Assembly: GCF_900112135.1 (NCBI RefSeq)
Contig: NZ_FOLC01000003.1
Location: 124,001-188,000, forward strand
Length of the DNA: 64,000 nucleotides
From: Collimonas sp. OK412
Lineage (GTDB): Bacteria > Pseudomonadota > Gammaproteobacteria > Burkholderiales > Burkholderiaceae_D
Reading direction: 5' to 3'
The notes under the pieces were generated by a model that did not search any database, had not been told where the DNA came from, and was given only the letters and a program-made list of their open reading frames with translations. Below are positions 1 through 9,068 of this stretch, in pieces. Numbering within the stretch: position 1 is the first letter of the stretch; every line of letters starts with the position of its first letter. Both the position numbers and the translations under genes were made by a program.

Positions 1-347
1 CCGGCAGTACCGACGCAGACAGCACCGGCGACGTTGCGGTCACCTGCTCCGCGGTGGTGGCCGGGCTTGGCAGCTATACCATTTCGGTCAGCACCGGGGC
101 CGGCACCTATGCCAACCGCAAGCTGTCCTCGGGCGCCAATTTCCTCAACTACAACATGTTCACCGACACAGGGCGGACGATAGTCTGGGGGGACGGCACC
201 GCAAGCACCCAGGCGGTAAGCGACAGCTATCTGATCCTGGTCGCGCCAACCGTCCGCCATTACACAGCGTATGGGCGCGTGCCGGGAAGCCAGAACAAGC
301 CCGCCGGAACCTACACCGATACAGTGACCGTCACCGTTACTTATTGA
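1..347 (+). CDS. Spore coat U domain protein, C-terminal part (Csu-type pilin)
   Basis: The reading frame is open from base 3 to the TAA at 345-347 and enters from outside the window, so only about 114 C-terminal residues are visible and no start can be given. The visible part has the Gly/Ser/Thr-rich beta-strand texture, the YANRKL and LNYNMF-TD segments and the terminal YTDTVTVTV strand typical of the SCPU family. These proteins are secreted subunits of chaperone-usher (Csu-type) fimbriae involved in surface attachment. The usher, chaperone and other subunits would be expected upstream, outside the window. A GTG at 54 is an internal codon, not the start. The family call is from remembered motifs. 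Confidence 0.75.
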   Translation, partial: GSTDADSTGDVAVTCSAVVAGLGSYTISVSTGAGTYANRKLSSGANFLNYNMFTDTGRTIVWGDGTASTQAVSDSYLILVAPTVRHYTAYGRVPGSQNKPAGTYTDTVTVTVTY

Positions 348-381
348 CATTGAACGCCGGCATCGGCAACCGGCCGAGGCG

Positions 382-413
382 AAAAAAAAGCCGATCTTCC
401 GATCGGCTTTTTT
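382..413. terminator. Bidirectional intrinsic terminator between pilin gene and aceB
   Basis: An A-tract, a perfect GCCGATC/GATCGGC stem with a TTCC loop and a T-tract lie between two convergent genes. Because both flanks have the A/T run, it can stop transcripts from either side. Confidence 0.85.
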
Positions 414-448
414 GCCAGGCAGGCTGCTTTGCCGCCCGCGGACGTCGA

Positions 449-476
449 TTTAGATTTCTTCGTTTAGATTTCTTCG
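449..476. repeat. 14-bp perfect tandem duplication at the aceB 3' end
   Basis: The unit TTTAGATTTCTTCG occurs at 449-462 and again at 463-476. It contains the last codons and stop of aceB read on the minus strand (Glu-Glu-Ile-stop), so the gene end is copied once just beyond the real stop. It looks like a small slippage duplication. Confidence 0.85.
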
Positions 477-2050
477 TACAGCGGCAAAGTCAGGAACTCG
501 GCAAACGAGGCCGAGGTCGACATTTCCTTGAAGATCGCGGCAGCGCGGTCGTAGGTCGCGCCATCGCCAACCAGCGCCTTGACCTTGGCCAGCTCTTCCG
601 GAATCATCGCCACCACCATCTCGGCGGTCACTTTCTTGCCGTCGTCGAGCACGCCCTTGGTCGAGCGGATCCATTGCCATACTTGCGCACGGCTGATTTC
701 CGCCGTGGCAGCATCTTCCATCAGGTTATGGATCGGCACGCAACCGTTGCCGGCCAGCCAGGCGCCCAGGTAATGGATGCCGACGTTGATGTTGTAGCGC
801 AGGCCGGCTTCGGTGATTGGCGCTTCCGGCTTGAAGTCGAGCAGGTCGGCGGCGCTGACGTTGACGTCTTCGCGCTGCTTGCTGATCTGGTTCGGCTTGT
901 CGCCCAGCACCTTCTTGAATTCGGTCATGGCCAGCTCGACCAGGCCCGGGTGGGCAACCCAGCCGCCGTCGTAACCGTCGGTGGCGTCGCGTGCCTTGTC
1001 GACGCGCACGCCGCCCATGGCGATGTCGTTCTTCTCGGGATCGTTCTTGATCGGGATCAGTGCAGCCATGCCGCCGATCGCCGGCGCATTGCGCTTGTGG
1101 CAGGTTTTCAGCAACAGCAAGGCGTACGAACGCATGAACGGCGCGGTCATGGTGACCTTGGCGCGGTCGGCCAGGCAGAAATCCTTGTCCAGCTTGAATT
1201 TCTTGATGCAGGAGAAGATGTAGTCCCAGCGGCCGGCGTTCAGGCCGGAGCTGTGCTCGCGCAGTTCGTACAGGATTTCATCCATTTCGAAAGCCGCCAG
1301 GATGGTTTCGATCAGGACCGTTGCCTTGATCGTGCCCTGCGGCAGGCCGAGTTCGTTTTGCGTCATCACGAAGATGTCGTTCCACAGCCGCGCTTCCAGG
1401 TGCGATTCCAGCTTCGGCAGGTAGAAATACGGGCCGGCGCCGCGCGCCAGCTGTTCCTTGGCGTTGTGGAACATGAACAGCGCAAAATCGAAAATGCCGC
1501 CGGAGACGCGCTTGCCGTCGATCAGCACATGCTTTTCATCCAGGTGCCAGCCGCGCGGACGGACCACCAGCGTCGCCACCTTGTCGTTCAGTTTGTACGA
1601 CTTGCCGTTCTGTTCCAGCGAAATCGTCTTGCGGATAGCGTCGCGCAGGTTGATCTGGCCGGTGATCTGGTTATCCCATACCGGCGAGTTCGAATCTTCG
1701 AAGTCGGTCATGTAGCTGTCGGCGCCCGAATTGAAGGCGTTGATCACCATTTTGCGCTCGACCGGGCCGGTAATTTCGACGCGGCGGCATTCCAGCGCAG
1801 CCGGGATCGGCGCGATCTTCCAGTCGCCGTTGCGGATGTGCGCGGTTTCAGGCAGGAAGTCCGGACGCTCGCCGGCGTCCAGGCGCTTGGCGCGCTCGAC
1901 CCGCACTGCCAGCAATTCCTGACGGCGCGTTTCGAATGCGCGGCTCAGCTTGGCGACCAGCGCCAGCGCTTCAGGGGTCAGAATCTCGGCGTATCCGGCG
2001 CCGATTGCGCCCTTGATTTCCATACCGGCGGGCAGTGTCAGTTGCGTCAT
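464..2050 (-). CDS. aceB: Malate synthase A
   Basis: A 528-residue protein that condenses glyoxylate with acetyl-CoA to give malate, the second step of the glyoxylate shunt in the cytosol. The length fits the A isoform. The family signatures are visible: the DFEDSNSP segment near residue 115, the region [13 protein letters not shown] and the C-terminal TLPLYEEI. The ATG at 2050 follows an AGGAGT-like ribosome site (ACTCCT on the plus strand at 2055-2060). About 270 bp of AT-richer sequence separates it from a divergent LysR gene, so that regulator probably acts on this promoter, although this is inferred. Isocitrate lyase is not in the window. Confidence 0.96.
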   Translation of the reverse strand: MTQLTLPAGMEIKGAIGAGYAEILTPEALALVAKLSRAFETRRQELLAVRVERAKRLDAGERPDFLPETAHIRNGDWKIAPIPAALECRRVEITGPVERKMVINAFNSGADSYMTDFEDSNSPVWDNQITGQINLRDAIRKTISLEQNGKSYKLNDKVATLVVRPRGWHLDEKHVLIDGKRVSGGIFDFALFMFHNAKEQLARGAGPYFYLPKLESHLEARLWNDIFVMTQNELGLPQGTIKATVLIETILAAFEMDEILYELREHSSGLNAGRWDYIFSCIKKFKLDKDFCLADRAKVTMTAPFMRSYALLLLKTCHKRNAPAIGGMAALIPIKNDPEKNDIAMGGVRVDKARDATDGYDGGWVAHPGLVELAMTEFKKVLGDKPNQISKQREDVNVSAADLLDFKPEAPITEAGLRYNINVGIHYLGAWLAGNGCVPIHNLMEDAATAEISRAQVWQWIRSTKGVLDDGKKVTAEMVVAMIPEELAKVKALVGDGATYDRAAAIFKEMSTSASFAEFLTLPLYEEI

Positions 2051-2324
2051 GCTTTACTCCTGTTGGTTCTATGAATTGATTGGTGTCTTGGGCCAGTTCG
2101 CTGCACCAGCCATTGTGCAGCGCTACATTCTGTTTTTTACCATGCCGGATATGTTAAATCCTGAATGGCATTATCTAATTTTTACGCTATATAGTATATT
2201 TAAACTAAATCATCATAGGTGGAACGATTTATCATTTGATCTATGCGTTTTAGTCACAAGTGAGCGTATTATAGCGCCAGCTATCGCTCCAGCCTTCAAC
2301 AAACCAGCAAACCAGTTCGGCGAC

Positions 2325-3230
2325 ATGGATCAATTCAAGCAGATTTCCACTTTTGTCGAGGTAGCCGCCAAGGGCAGCCTGTCCGCGGCTGCCCGCGCCG
2401 AAGGGATCGCCCCTGCCATGATCGGCCGGCGCCTGGATGCGTTAGAGGAACGCCTCGGCGTGAAGCTTTTGCAACGCACCACCCGCAAAATCGCGCTGAC
2501 CAACGAAGGCGAAGCCTTCCTCGAAGACTGCCAGCGCATCCTGTCCGACCTGGAAAACGCCGAATCGGCAGTCTCGGAACGCAGCGCCCATGCCAGCGGC
2601 CACTTGCTGATTTCGGCGCCGGCCGGTTTCGGACGGCAGCACGTGGCGCCGCTGATGCCCTCTTTCCTCACCGAACACCGCGACGTCACCCTGACGCTCA
2701 ACCTGAACGACCGCGTGGTCGACCTGATCGGCGAAGGGATAGACGTCGCCATCCGCATCGCGTCGCTGTCGGATTCGTCGCTGGTCGGCGCCAAGCTGGC
2801 AGACAACAAGCGTATCGTGGTGGCCTCCCCTGCCTACATCAAGCGCCACGGCAAACCGCTCACGGTCGACGACCTGCAAAAGCACAACTGCCTGGCGATC
2901 AGCAGCGAAGGCAGCCAGCGCGGCTGGAGCTTTCGCCAGAACGGCAAGACCGTTACCGTCCGGGTGGCCGGCAACATGGTCTGCAACGATGGCCAGGTAC
3001 TGCATGACTGGGCGCTGGCCGGCAAGGGACTGGCCTGGCGCTCGATGTGGGAAGTCGGCAGCGAGATCGAATCCGGCAAGCTGGTCACGGTGCTGGACGA
3101 ATTTGCCGCGCCAGGCAACGATATCTACGCGGTATTCGCACAGCGCCGCCACCTGCCCTTGCGCATCCGGGTGTTTGTCGACTTCCTGCGGCGCGCCTAT
3201 GCCCAGCCGGACTACTGGCGCCACGGCTGA
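2325..3230 (+). CDS. LysR-family transcriptional regulator (divergent from aceB)
   Basis: A 301-residue protein with an N-terminal winged helix-turn-helix (about residues 1-60, including AAKGSLSAAARAEG and LEERLGVKLLQRTTR) and a LysR substrate-binding domain over the rest. The frame stays open upstream to about 1950 inside aceB, but the ATG at 2325 starts at MDQFKQIS, where LysR proteins normally begin, so the longer form is rejected. It is transcribed away from aceB and, by the usual LysR arrangement, may control both genes from the shared 2051-2324 gap. The effector is unknown. Confidence 0.9.
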   Translation: MDQFKQISTFVEVAAKGSLSAAARAEGIAPAMIGRRLDALEERLGVKLLQRTTRKIALTNEGEAFLEDCQRILSDLENAESAVSERSAHASGHLLISAPAGFGRQHVAPLMPSFLTEHRDVTLTLNLNDRVVDLIGEGIDVAIRIASLSDSSLVGAKLADNKRIVVASPAYIKRHGKPLTVDDLQKHNCLAISSEGSQRGWSFRQNGKTVTVRVAGNMVCNDGQVLHDWALAGKGLAWRSMWEVGSEIESGKLVTVLDEFAAPGNDIYAVFAQRRHLPLRIRVFVDFLRRAYAQPDYWRHG

Positions 3231-3234
3231 TTCC

Positions 3235-3260
3235 TTGCTTTTGGAAAACTGGTATATAAT
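3235..3260 (+). promoter_or_regulatory. Putative promoter of the manganese-riboswitch transcript
   Basis: An extended -10 (TGG followed by TATATAAT) ends at 3260, about 40 bp upstream of the riboswitch core. The TTGCTT at 3235-3240 is too close (14-bp spacer) to be an ideal -35, so the extended -10 is the main support. Confidence 0.5.
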
Positions 3261-3297
3261 CTCGTCCAGTCGCACGGCAACGCGCGTGCGACGCCCT

Positions 3298-3443
3298 CTC
3301 AAAGGGGAGTAGCTCCTGAATATTGCATGACGCGTAGGTTTACGCGTCGCCCAGTGTTTTGCAAGGTAGTCGTCATCACGGAACAGGCACATCGCCTGCA
3401 CCCGGTTACCTTGGCAGCATCGCTGTTGAGCAAGACCTTTGTC
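3298..3443 (+). promoter_or_regulatory. yybP-ykoY manganese riboswitch
   Basis: The two conserved patches of the family are present: AAGGGGAGTAGC at 3303-3314 and GAGCAAGACCTTTG at 3428-3441. A P1 helix can form between CAAAGG (3300-3305) and CCTTTG (3436-3441). Internal stems such as ACGCGTAGGTTTACGCGT are visible. The class senses Mn2+ and commonly precedes TerC-type and MntP genes, which fits the gene that starts at 3553. Two further small hairpins (GCATGGATTCCATGC and GGTTAATCGTTAACC) lie between the aptamer and the ribosome site and may form the expression platform. No T-tract terminator is seen, so translational control is more likely. Confidence 0.85.
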
Positions 3444-3552
3444 AGCATGGATTCCATGCAGGCAATGTGTCGCCCAATTTTCCAGATTGGCTCCTCACCA
3501 CTCCTGTTGTCGTCCATGCCTGAGGTTAATCGTTAACCCTGTTGGAGACTTT

Positions 3553-4275
3553 ATGGATTTTTCTGGTTTACTTTCAATGCTGGGCATGGCCGACTGGAAT
3601 GCCGGCGCCTTCTTCGCGGCGCTGCTGGCTATCGTCGTCATCGACCTCGTGCTGGCCGGCGACAATGCCATCGTGATTGCGATGGCAGCCCGCAACCTGC
3701 CTGACAACCTGCGCCGCAAAGCCATCATCTGGGGCACCATGGGCGCGGTCGTGACCCGGGTGCTGATGACGATCGGCGTGGTGTGGCTGCTCAAGATCCC
3801 AGGCTTGCTGCTGGTTGGCGGCATCGCCCTGCTGTGGATCGCGTACCGCTTGCTGACCCAGTCGGACGACGGTGAAGCACATGGCGCGCAAGCCACCACC
3901 ATGGCCGCCGCGCTGAAAACCATCATCATCGCCGACACCGTCATGGGCATCGACAACGTGCTGGGAGTGGCCGGCGCCGCCAAGGGCAGCATGGCGCTGG
4001 TGATTATCGGCCTGCTGATTTCGGTGCCGATCATGGTCTGGGGTTCGACCCTGGCGCTGAAGCTGATAGAACGCTTCCCGGTCACGATCTTTATCGGCGC
4101 GGCAATCCTGGTGTATACCGCGATGCACATGATCGTCACCGAGCCAATTGCGCAGCCGCTGTGGAACACCGTTCCCGGACTGAACTATGCCGCTTACGTG
4201 ATTGGTTTCGTCGTGGTGCTGGGCGGAGGCTGGCTGGTTTCCAGGCGGCGCGACGGCACCAAGGCCGCCGAATAA
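3553..4275 (+). CDS. TerC/YjbE-family membrane protein, probable Mn2+ exporter
   Basis: A 240-residue integral membrane protein with about seven hydrophobic segments. It has the two TerC signatures: DLVLAGDNAIVIAMA near residue 32 and the related ADTVMGIDNVLGVAG near 130, whose acidic/Asn residues are thought to bind metal. The ATG at 3553 is preceded by GGAG and matches the family N-terminus; an upstream in-frame extension runs into the riboswitch leader and is rejected. A manganese riboswitch in the leader makes Mn2+ efflux the most likely role, although substrates of this subfamily are mostly inferred. It is followed by a strong bidirectional terminator. Confidence 0.9.
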   Translation: MDFSGLLSMLGMADWNAGAFFAALLAIVVIDLVLAGDNAIVIAMAARNLPDNLRRKAIIWGTMGAVVTRVLMTIGVVWLLKIPGLLLVGGIALLWIAYRLLTQSDDGEAHGAQATTMAAALKTIIIADTVMGIDNVLGVAGAAKGSMALVIIGLLISVPIMVWGSTLALKLIERFPVTIFIGAAILVYTAMHMIVTEPIAQPLWNTVPGLNYAAYVIGFVVVLGGGWLVSRRRDGTKAAE

Positions 4276-4307
4276 GATCGGGAAATATAATCTAAAAGCT
4301 GCAATGT

Positions 4308-4341
4308 AAAAGCCCCGCCAAGCCAGGCGGGGCTTTTTTTT
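4308..4341. terminator. Bidirectional terminator between terC-like gene and fghA
   Basis: AAAA, a perfect 8-bp GCCCCGCC/GGCGGGGC stem with an AAGCCA loop, then eight T. It sits between convergent genes. Confidence 0.9.
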
Positions 4342-4345
4342 CGGC

Positions 4346-5194
4346 TCAGGATGCCGCGCCCAGTATCCGCTGGTGGAAAGCCAGGTGATCTTCGATCAAG
4401 GTCGAAATAAAATAATAGCCGTGGTCATAAGCCGCGTGGCGGCGCAGCGTCAGCTTTTGCCCGGCCTGTGCGCAGGCAGCTTCAAACCGTTCCGGCAATA
4501 ACTGCTCGGCCAGGAATTTATCGCCCAGGCCCTGGTCAATCAAGATCTCTTGCGGAAACGGCTGCGGCAAGTCCAGCATCAGTTGCGTCGCGTCGTAATC
4601 CTGCCATGCCGCCTGGTCCGGCCCCAGGTAATTGCCGAACGCTTTCTGTCCCCATGGGCAGTGACTGGGTGCGGCAATCGGCGCAAACGCCGATACCGAA
4701 CGGAACACATCCGGATTGCGCAAGGCCAGCACCAGCGCCCCGTGGCCGCCCATCGAATGGCCAAAGACGCCGATGTTGCCGGCTTGCGCCGGAAACTCTT
4801 GCACGATGGTTTGCCGCAACTCATGCAATATATAAGAGTACATCCGGAAATGCGCTGCCCAAGGCGCTTGCGTCGCATCCAGGTAAAAGCCGGCGCCGTT
4901 GCCGAAATCCCAGCTGGCGTCGGCTCCGGCGATGCCGGTATCGCGCGGGCTGGTGTCCGGCGCCACCAGCATGATGCCGTGCTGCGCCGCAAAGCGTTGC
5001 GCGCCGGCCTTGATCATGAAAGTCTCTTCGGTGCATGTCAGGCCGGCCAGGTAAAACAGGACCGGCACCGGACCCGACCTGGCTTGCGGCGGCTGGAACA
5101 CCGAAAAACGCATGGGCAGACCGATCTCGGCCGAAGCATGGCGGTAAAACCCCTGCGTGCCGCCGAAGCAGGCATGTTCGCTGATCAGCTCCAT
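4346..5194 (-). CDS. fghA: S-formylglutathione hydrolase
   Basis: A 282-residue cytosolic esterase of the alpha/beta-hydrolase fold that splits S-formylglutathione into formate and glutathione, the last step of glutathione-dependent formaldehyde oxidation. The nucleophile Ser147 lies in GHSMGG. Asp225 (QGLGDKF) and His258 (YDHGYYF) complete the triad. Length is normal for the family. Its start codon overlaps the stop of adhC by one base (TGATG), so the two are translationally coupled. The gene ends right at the terminator shared with the terC-like gene. Confidence 0.96.
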   Translation of the reverse strand: MELISEHACFGGTQGFYRHASAEIGLPMRFSVFQPPQARSGPVPVLFYLAGLTCTEETFMIKAGAQRFAAQHGIMLVAPDTSPRDTGIAGADASWDFGNGAGFYLDATQAPWAAHFRMYSYILHELRQTIVQEFPAQAGNIGVFGHSMGGHGALVLALRNPDVFRSVSAFAPIAAPSHCPWGQKAFGNYLGPDQAAWQDYDATQLMLDLPQPFPQEILIDQGLGDKFLAEQLLPERFEAACAQAGQKLTLRRHAAYDHGYYFISTLIEDHLAFHQRILGAAS

Positions 5195-6300
5195 CAGTAG
5201 ATCACCACCGAGCGTATCGACTCGCCGCTCTTCATCAGGTCGAAGCCTTCATTGATACGCTCCAGCGGCAGACGGTGCGTGATCAGGTCATCGATGTTCA
5301 GCTTGCCATCCATATACCAGTCGACGATCTTGGGCACGTCGGTGCGGCCGCGGGCGCCGCCGAAAGCCGACCCCTTCCAGACGCGCCCGGTCACCAGCTG
5401 GAACGGCCGGGTGCTGATTTCCTGGCCGGCGGCAGCGACGCCGATCACGATCGACTGGCCCCAGCCCTTGTGGCAGCACTCCAGCGCCTGGCGCATGGTG
5501 GTGGTGTTGCCTATGCATTCAAAGCTGTAGTCGGCGCCGCCGTCGGTCAGGCCGACGATGGCGTCGACCACATTCTCGACTTCCTTGGCGTTGATGAAAT
5601 GGGTCATGCCGAACTTGCGCGCCATCGCTTCACGCGCCGGGTTGATGTCGACGCCGATGATCTTGTCGGCGCCGACCATGCGCGCCGCCTGGATCACGTT
5701 CAGGCCGATGCCGCCGAGGCCAAACACCACCACGTTGGCGCCGGCTTCGACCTTGGCGGTGAACAGCACCGCGCCGACGCCGGTAGTGACGCCGCAGCCG
5801 ATGTAGCAAACCTTGTCGAACGGCGCATCCTCGCGGATCTTGGCCAGGGCGATTTCCGGCACCACGATGTAGTTGGAAAACGTCGAGGTGCCCATGTAAT
5901 GGAAAATCGGCTTGCCGTCGATCGAAAAGCGGCTGGTGGCGTCCGGCATCAGGCCGCGGCCCTGGGTCGAACGGATCGACTGGCACAGGTTGGTTTTCTG
6001 CGACAGGCAGAATTTGCACTGGCGGCATTCCGGCGTGTACAGCGGAATCACGTGGTCGTCCTTTTTCAGGCTCTTGACGTCAGGCCCGACATCGACCACC
6101 ACGCCGGCGCCTTCATGGCCCAGGATGGAAGGGAAAATACCTTCAGGATCGGCGCCGGACAACGTGTAATAGTCGGTATGGCAGATGCCGGTCGCCTTGA
6201 TCTCGACCAGCACCTCGCCGGCGCGCGGGCCGCCCAGTTCGACTTCTTCGATAGTCAGCGGCTGACCGGCTTTCCATGCAATGGCTGCTTTGGTTTTCAT
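5194..6300 (-). CDS. adhC: S-(hydroxymethyl)glutathione dehydrogenase / class III alcohol dehydrogenase
   Basis: A 368-residue zinc- and NAD-dependent enzyme that oxidises the adduct of formaldehyde and glutathione to S-formylglutathione. Catalytic zinc ligands are Cys40 (GICHTD) and His62 (GHEGAG). Structural zinc ligands are Cys92, Cys95, Cys98 and Cys106. The NAD fold shows GLGGIGLN near residue 195. It is the first gene of a two-gene operon with fghA; together they detoxify formaldehyde to formate. No FrmR-type regulator gene is adjacent. The symbol frmA is also used. Confidence 0.96.
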   Translation of the reverse strand: MKTKAAIAWKAGQPLTIEEVELGGPRAGEVLVEIKATGICHTDYYTLSGADPEGIFPSILGHEGAGVVVDVGPDVKSLKKDDHVIPLYTPECRQCKFCLSQKTNLCQSIRSTQGRGLMPDATSRFSIDGKPIFHYMGTSTFSNYIVVPEIALAKIREDAPFDKVCYIGCGVTTGVGAVLFTAKVEAGANVVVFGLGGIGLNVIQAARMVGADKIIGVDINPAREAMARKFGMTHFINAKEVENVVDAIVGLTDGGADYSFECIGNTTTMRQALECCHKGWGQSIVIGVAAAGQEISTRPFQLVTGRVWKGSAFGGARGRTDVPKIVDWYMDGKLNIDDLITHRLPLERINEGFDLMKSGESIRSVVIY

Positions 6301-6368
6301 ATGGGTGACCTTTACCAGAATGTATTTGGGAACACAGGATTATTCGATATTCACGGCAATCCTGCCAT

Positions 6369-7739
6369 TTACTCAGCGTCGCGTATCTTGCTCAAAGCGT
6401 CATCGATACGTTCGACGCCGATCACTTTCAAACCTTCGATCTCTTGTTTGGGCATGTTTGCCTTGGGAATCATGGCGATGGAAAATCCCAGCTTGGCGGC
6501 TTCGCGCAGGCGCTCCTGGCCGCGCGGCGCCGGCCGGATTTCGCCCGCCAGGCCAACTTCGCCGAACACCACCAGGCCGCGCGGCAGCGGCCGGTTGCGC
6601 ATCGATGAGTTGATCGCCAGCAGCACCGCCAGGTCGGCTGCCGGTTCGGTGATCTTGACGCCGCCGACGGCATTGATGAACACGTCCTGGTCGAAAGCGG
6701 CAATGCCGGCATGGCGATGCAGCACCGCCAGCAGCATGGCCAATCGGTTCTGCTCCAACCCCACCGACAGGCGGCGTGCGTTCGGCACGTGCGAGGCGTC
6801 GACCAGCGCCTGTATTTCCACCAGCAGCGGCCGCGTGCCTTCCTGCGTCACCATCACGCAGGAGCCGGGCACCTGGTTGTCATGCTGCGACAGGAACAGC
6901 GCCGACGGATTGGACACGCCCTTCAAGCCCTTTTCGGTCATGGCAAACACGCCAAGCTCGTTGACCGCGCCGAAGCGGTTCTTGAACGCGCGCACCAGGC
7001 GGAAACTGGAATGGGTATCGCCCTCGAAGTACAACACCGTATCGACGATATGCTCAAGCACGCGCGGCCCTGCCAAAGCGCCCTCCTTGGTCACATGGCC
7101 GACCATGATGATGGTGATGCCGGACTGCTTGGCAACCCGCGTCAGCTGCGCCGCGCATTCGCGCACCTGGGCCACCGAACCGGGAGCCGAACTGAGCGCG
7201 TCCGAATAGACGGTCTGGATCGAATCGATCACCGCCACTTCGGGCTTATGCTCGACCAGGGTATTGAGGATTTTTTCCAGCTGGATTTCAGCCTGCAGCT
7301 TGAGATCCTTGGCGTCCACCGCCAGCCGTTTGGCGCGCAGCGCGATTTGCGCGCCGGATTCCTCGCCGCTCACATACAGCACTTTTTTCAGCTTCGACAG
7401 GTTCGCCAGCGCTTGCAGCAGCAAGGTCGACTTGCCGATGCCGGGATCGCCGCCGATCAGCACCACGCCGCCGGCTACCAGGCCGCCGCCCAGCACGCGG
7501 TCGAATTCCTCGATCCCGGTGCCGAAACGCGGCACGTCGATCGCTTCGATGTCGGCCAGGGTCATCACCGGCGCTGTCTGCGCCAGGCCCTGGTGCTGGT
7601 TGGAGAAACGGTTGCCGACCGCCTCCACGATGGTTTCCACCAGCGTGTTCCATTGCCCGCAAGAGGGGCACTGGCCGGTCCATTTATTGGCGACGCCGCC
7701 GCATTCGGTACAGGTGTAATTGGTTTTAGCTTTGGCCAT
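6369..7739 (-). CDS. radA: DNA repair protein RadA
   Basis: A 456-residue RecA-like helicase that promotes branch migration during recombinational repair. The N-terminal zinc finger has Cys10, Cys13, Cys24 and Cys27. It is followed by a Walker A motif GDPGIGKST, the RadA-specific FKNRFG motif and a C-terminal Lon-protease-like domain without the catalytic serine. The start at 7739 (MAKAKTNYTC) is chosen because the family begins this way. An in-frame ATG at 7751 would add four residues, and neither start has a strong ribosome site. It lies just downstream of alr on the same strand and may share its transcript. Confidence 0.95.
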   Translation of the reverse strand: MAKAKTNYTCTECGGVANKWTGQCPSCGQWNTLVETIVEAVGNRFSNQHQGLAQTAPVMTLADIEAIDVPRFGTGIEEFDRVLGGGLVAGGVVLIGGDPGIGKSTLLLQALANLSKLKKVLYVSGEESGAQIALRAKRLAVDAKDLKLQAEIQLEKILNTLVEHKPEVAVIDSIQTVYSDALSSAPGSVAQVRECAAQLTRVAKQSGITIIMVGHVTKEGALAGPRVLEHIVDTVLYFEGDTHSSFRLVRAFKNRFGAVNELGVFAMTEKGLKGVSNPSALFLSQHDNQVPGSCVMVTQEGTRPLLVEIQALVDASHVPNARRLSVGLEQNRLAMLLAVLHRHAGIAAFDQDVFINAVGGVKITEPAADLAVLLAINSSMRNRPLPRGLVVFGEVGLAGEIRPAPRGQERLREAAKLGFSIAMIPKANMPKQEIEGLKVIGVERIDDALSKIRDAE

Positions 7740-7805
7740 GCGGTTCTGCAATCATGTTGGTGGTGGACTTACTATCCCTGGCGGCGGGCGGACCTGCAAT
7801 GACGA

Positions 7806-8882
7806 TTACAAGTCCACCACTTTAACCCGTGGAGCCAAAGCGCACAGCAGTTCATATCCGATGGTGCCGGCCGCATGCGCGACCTCGTCGACCGGCAGGC
7901 CGTCGCCCCACAAGGTTACCGCGCTGCCGATCCCGGCCCCTGGCACAGCGGTGAGGTCAACCGAGAACATGTCCATCGATACCCGGCCGACGGTGGCGGT
8001 GCGCACGCCATTGACCAATACCGGCGTACCGTTAGGCGCATGGCGCGGATAGCCGTCGGCGTAGCCGCAGGCGACCGCGCCGATAAGCATCGGCGCCGAG
8101 GCGACGAAGCGGCTGCCGTAGCCTATCGCCTCGCCGGCGCCTATGCGCTGGATACCAATGATCTTGCTGCTGAGCGTCATCGCCGGTTTCAGGCCGAACT
8201 GTGCGGCGCTGGCGCCGCCGGGCGTGGCGCCGTACAGCATGATGCCCGGCCGCACCCAATCCGACTTCAGCTCCGGATGCATCAGGTCGGCGGCGGAATT
8301 GGCGATGCTGCGTTCGCCGTTCAGGCCGGCGACGCCCTGCTCGAACTGCTGCACCTGCTGCTGCAGCGGCAAACCAGGATTGAGCGGATCGTCGGCATTG
8401 GCAAAGTGGGTCATGAGCGTGATCTTGCGCACGGCGGGAATCGCCTGCAAGCGCTGGTAGGCAGCGCGATAGGCTTCCGGCTTGAAGCCGAGCCGGTTCA
8501 TGCCGCTGTTCATTTTCAGGTGGATGTCCAGCGGCCCCTTCAGCGCGGCCTGTTCCAGCCAGATGATCTGCTCGGTGCAATGCACGGCAAAATCGAGCTT
8601 GGCTCGCACTACGGTTTCAAGGTCGACGGCGTCGAAAATGCCTTCCAGCAGCAAGATCGGTTTTTGCCAGCCCAGCTCGCGCAGGCGCAGCGCGTTTTCC
8701 GGTTCGATCAGCGCCAGTCCGTCCGCTTCCGCAAAACCGCGTACGCCGCGCTCCAAGCCATGCCCGTAGGCATTGGCCTTGACCACCGCCCAGATTTTCG
8801 CGCCGGGCGCATGCGATTTGGCAATACGCAGGTTGTGATGCAGTGCAGAAATGTCTATGGTGGCGACTAGGGGTCTGGGCAT
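7806..8882 (-). CDS. alr: Alanine racemase
   Basis: A 358-residue PLP enzyme that converts L-alanine to D-alanine for peptidoglycan. Lys35 in VVKANAYGHG binds PLP. The second catalytic residue is Tyr255 in AIGYGSRF, and RPGIMLYG and CGYADGYPR are further family signatures. Domain order is a TIM barrel and then a beta-rich C-terminus. There is no signal peptide, so this is the cytosolic biosynthetic type. It is transcribed divergently from lplT, whose product handles membrane lipids, across about 185 bp. Confidence 0.96.
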   Translation of the reverse strand: MPRPLVATIDISALHHNLRIAKSHAPGAKIWAVVKANAYGHGLERGVRGFAEADGLALIEPENALRLRELGWQKPILLLEGIFDAVDLETVVRAKLDFAVHCTEQIIWLEQAALKGPLDIHLKMNSGMNRLGFKPEAYRAAYQRLQAIPAVRKITLMTHFANADDPLNPGLPLQQQVQQFEQGVAGLNGERSIANSAADLMHPELKSDWVRPGIMLYGATPGGASAAQFGLKPAMTLSSKIIGIQRIGAGEAIGYGSRFVASAPMLIGAVACGYADGYPRHAPNGTPVLVNGVRTATVGRVSMDMFSVDLTAVPGAGIGSAVTLWGDGLPVDEVAHAAGTIGYELLCALAPRVKVVDL

Positions 8883-9068
8883 GAATGTGCGGAATTTGTG
8901 AAGATTCGTAGAGCGTTCTATTTTACCGGATGCACCGCCGACGATGGATCGGCAATCCCCATAATTCGACGGAACGTTTTCTCTTTTGCATCTCTCATAA
9001 TCACGAATCGGTCATATTTTCATGGTATAAAGCAGGCCGGGGACACATTGTTACATTCTGGGATGCGG

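Noticed and set aside
344-2074. A long plus-strand frame opposite aceB
   Set aside because: It is a shadow of malate synthase with biased composition and no recognisable domain.
1950-2324. A 125-residue N-terminal extension of the aceB-adjacent LysR protein
   Set aside because: The extension lies over the aceB N-terminus and the promoter gap; the LysR fold starts at 2325.
5275-7209. A 644-codon plus-strand frame opposite adhC and radA
   Set aside because: It spans two well-supported genes on the other strand and their gap; no domain is seen.
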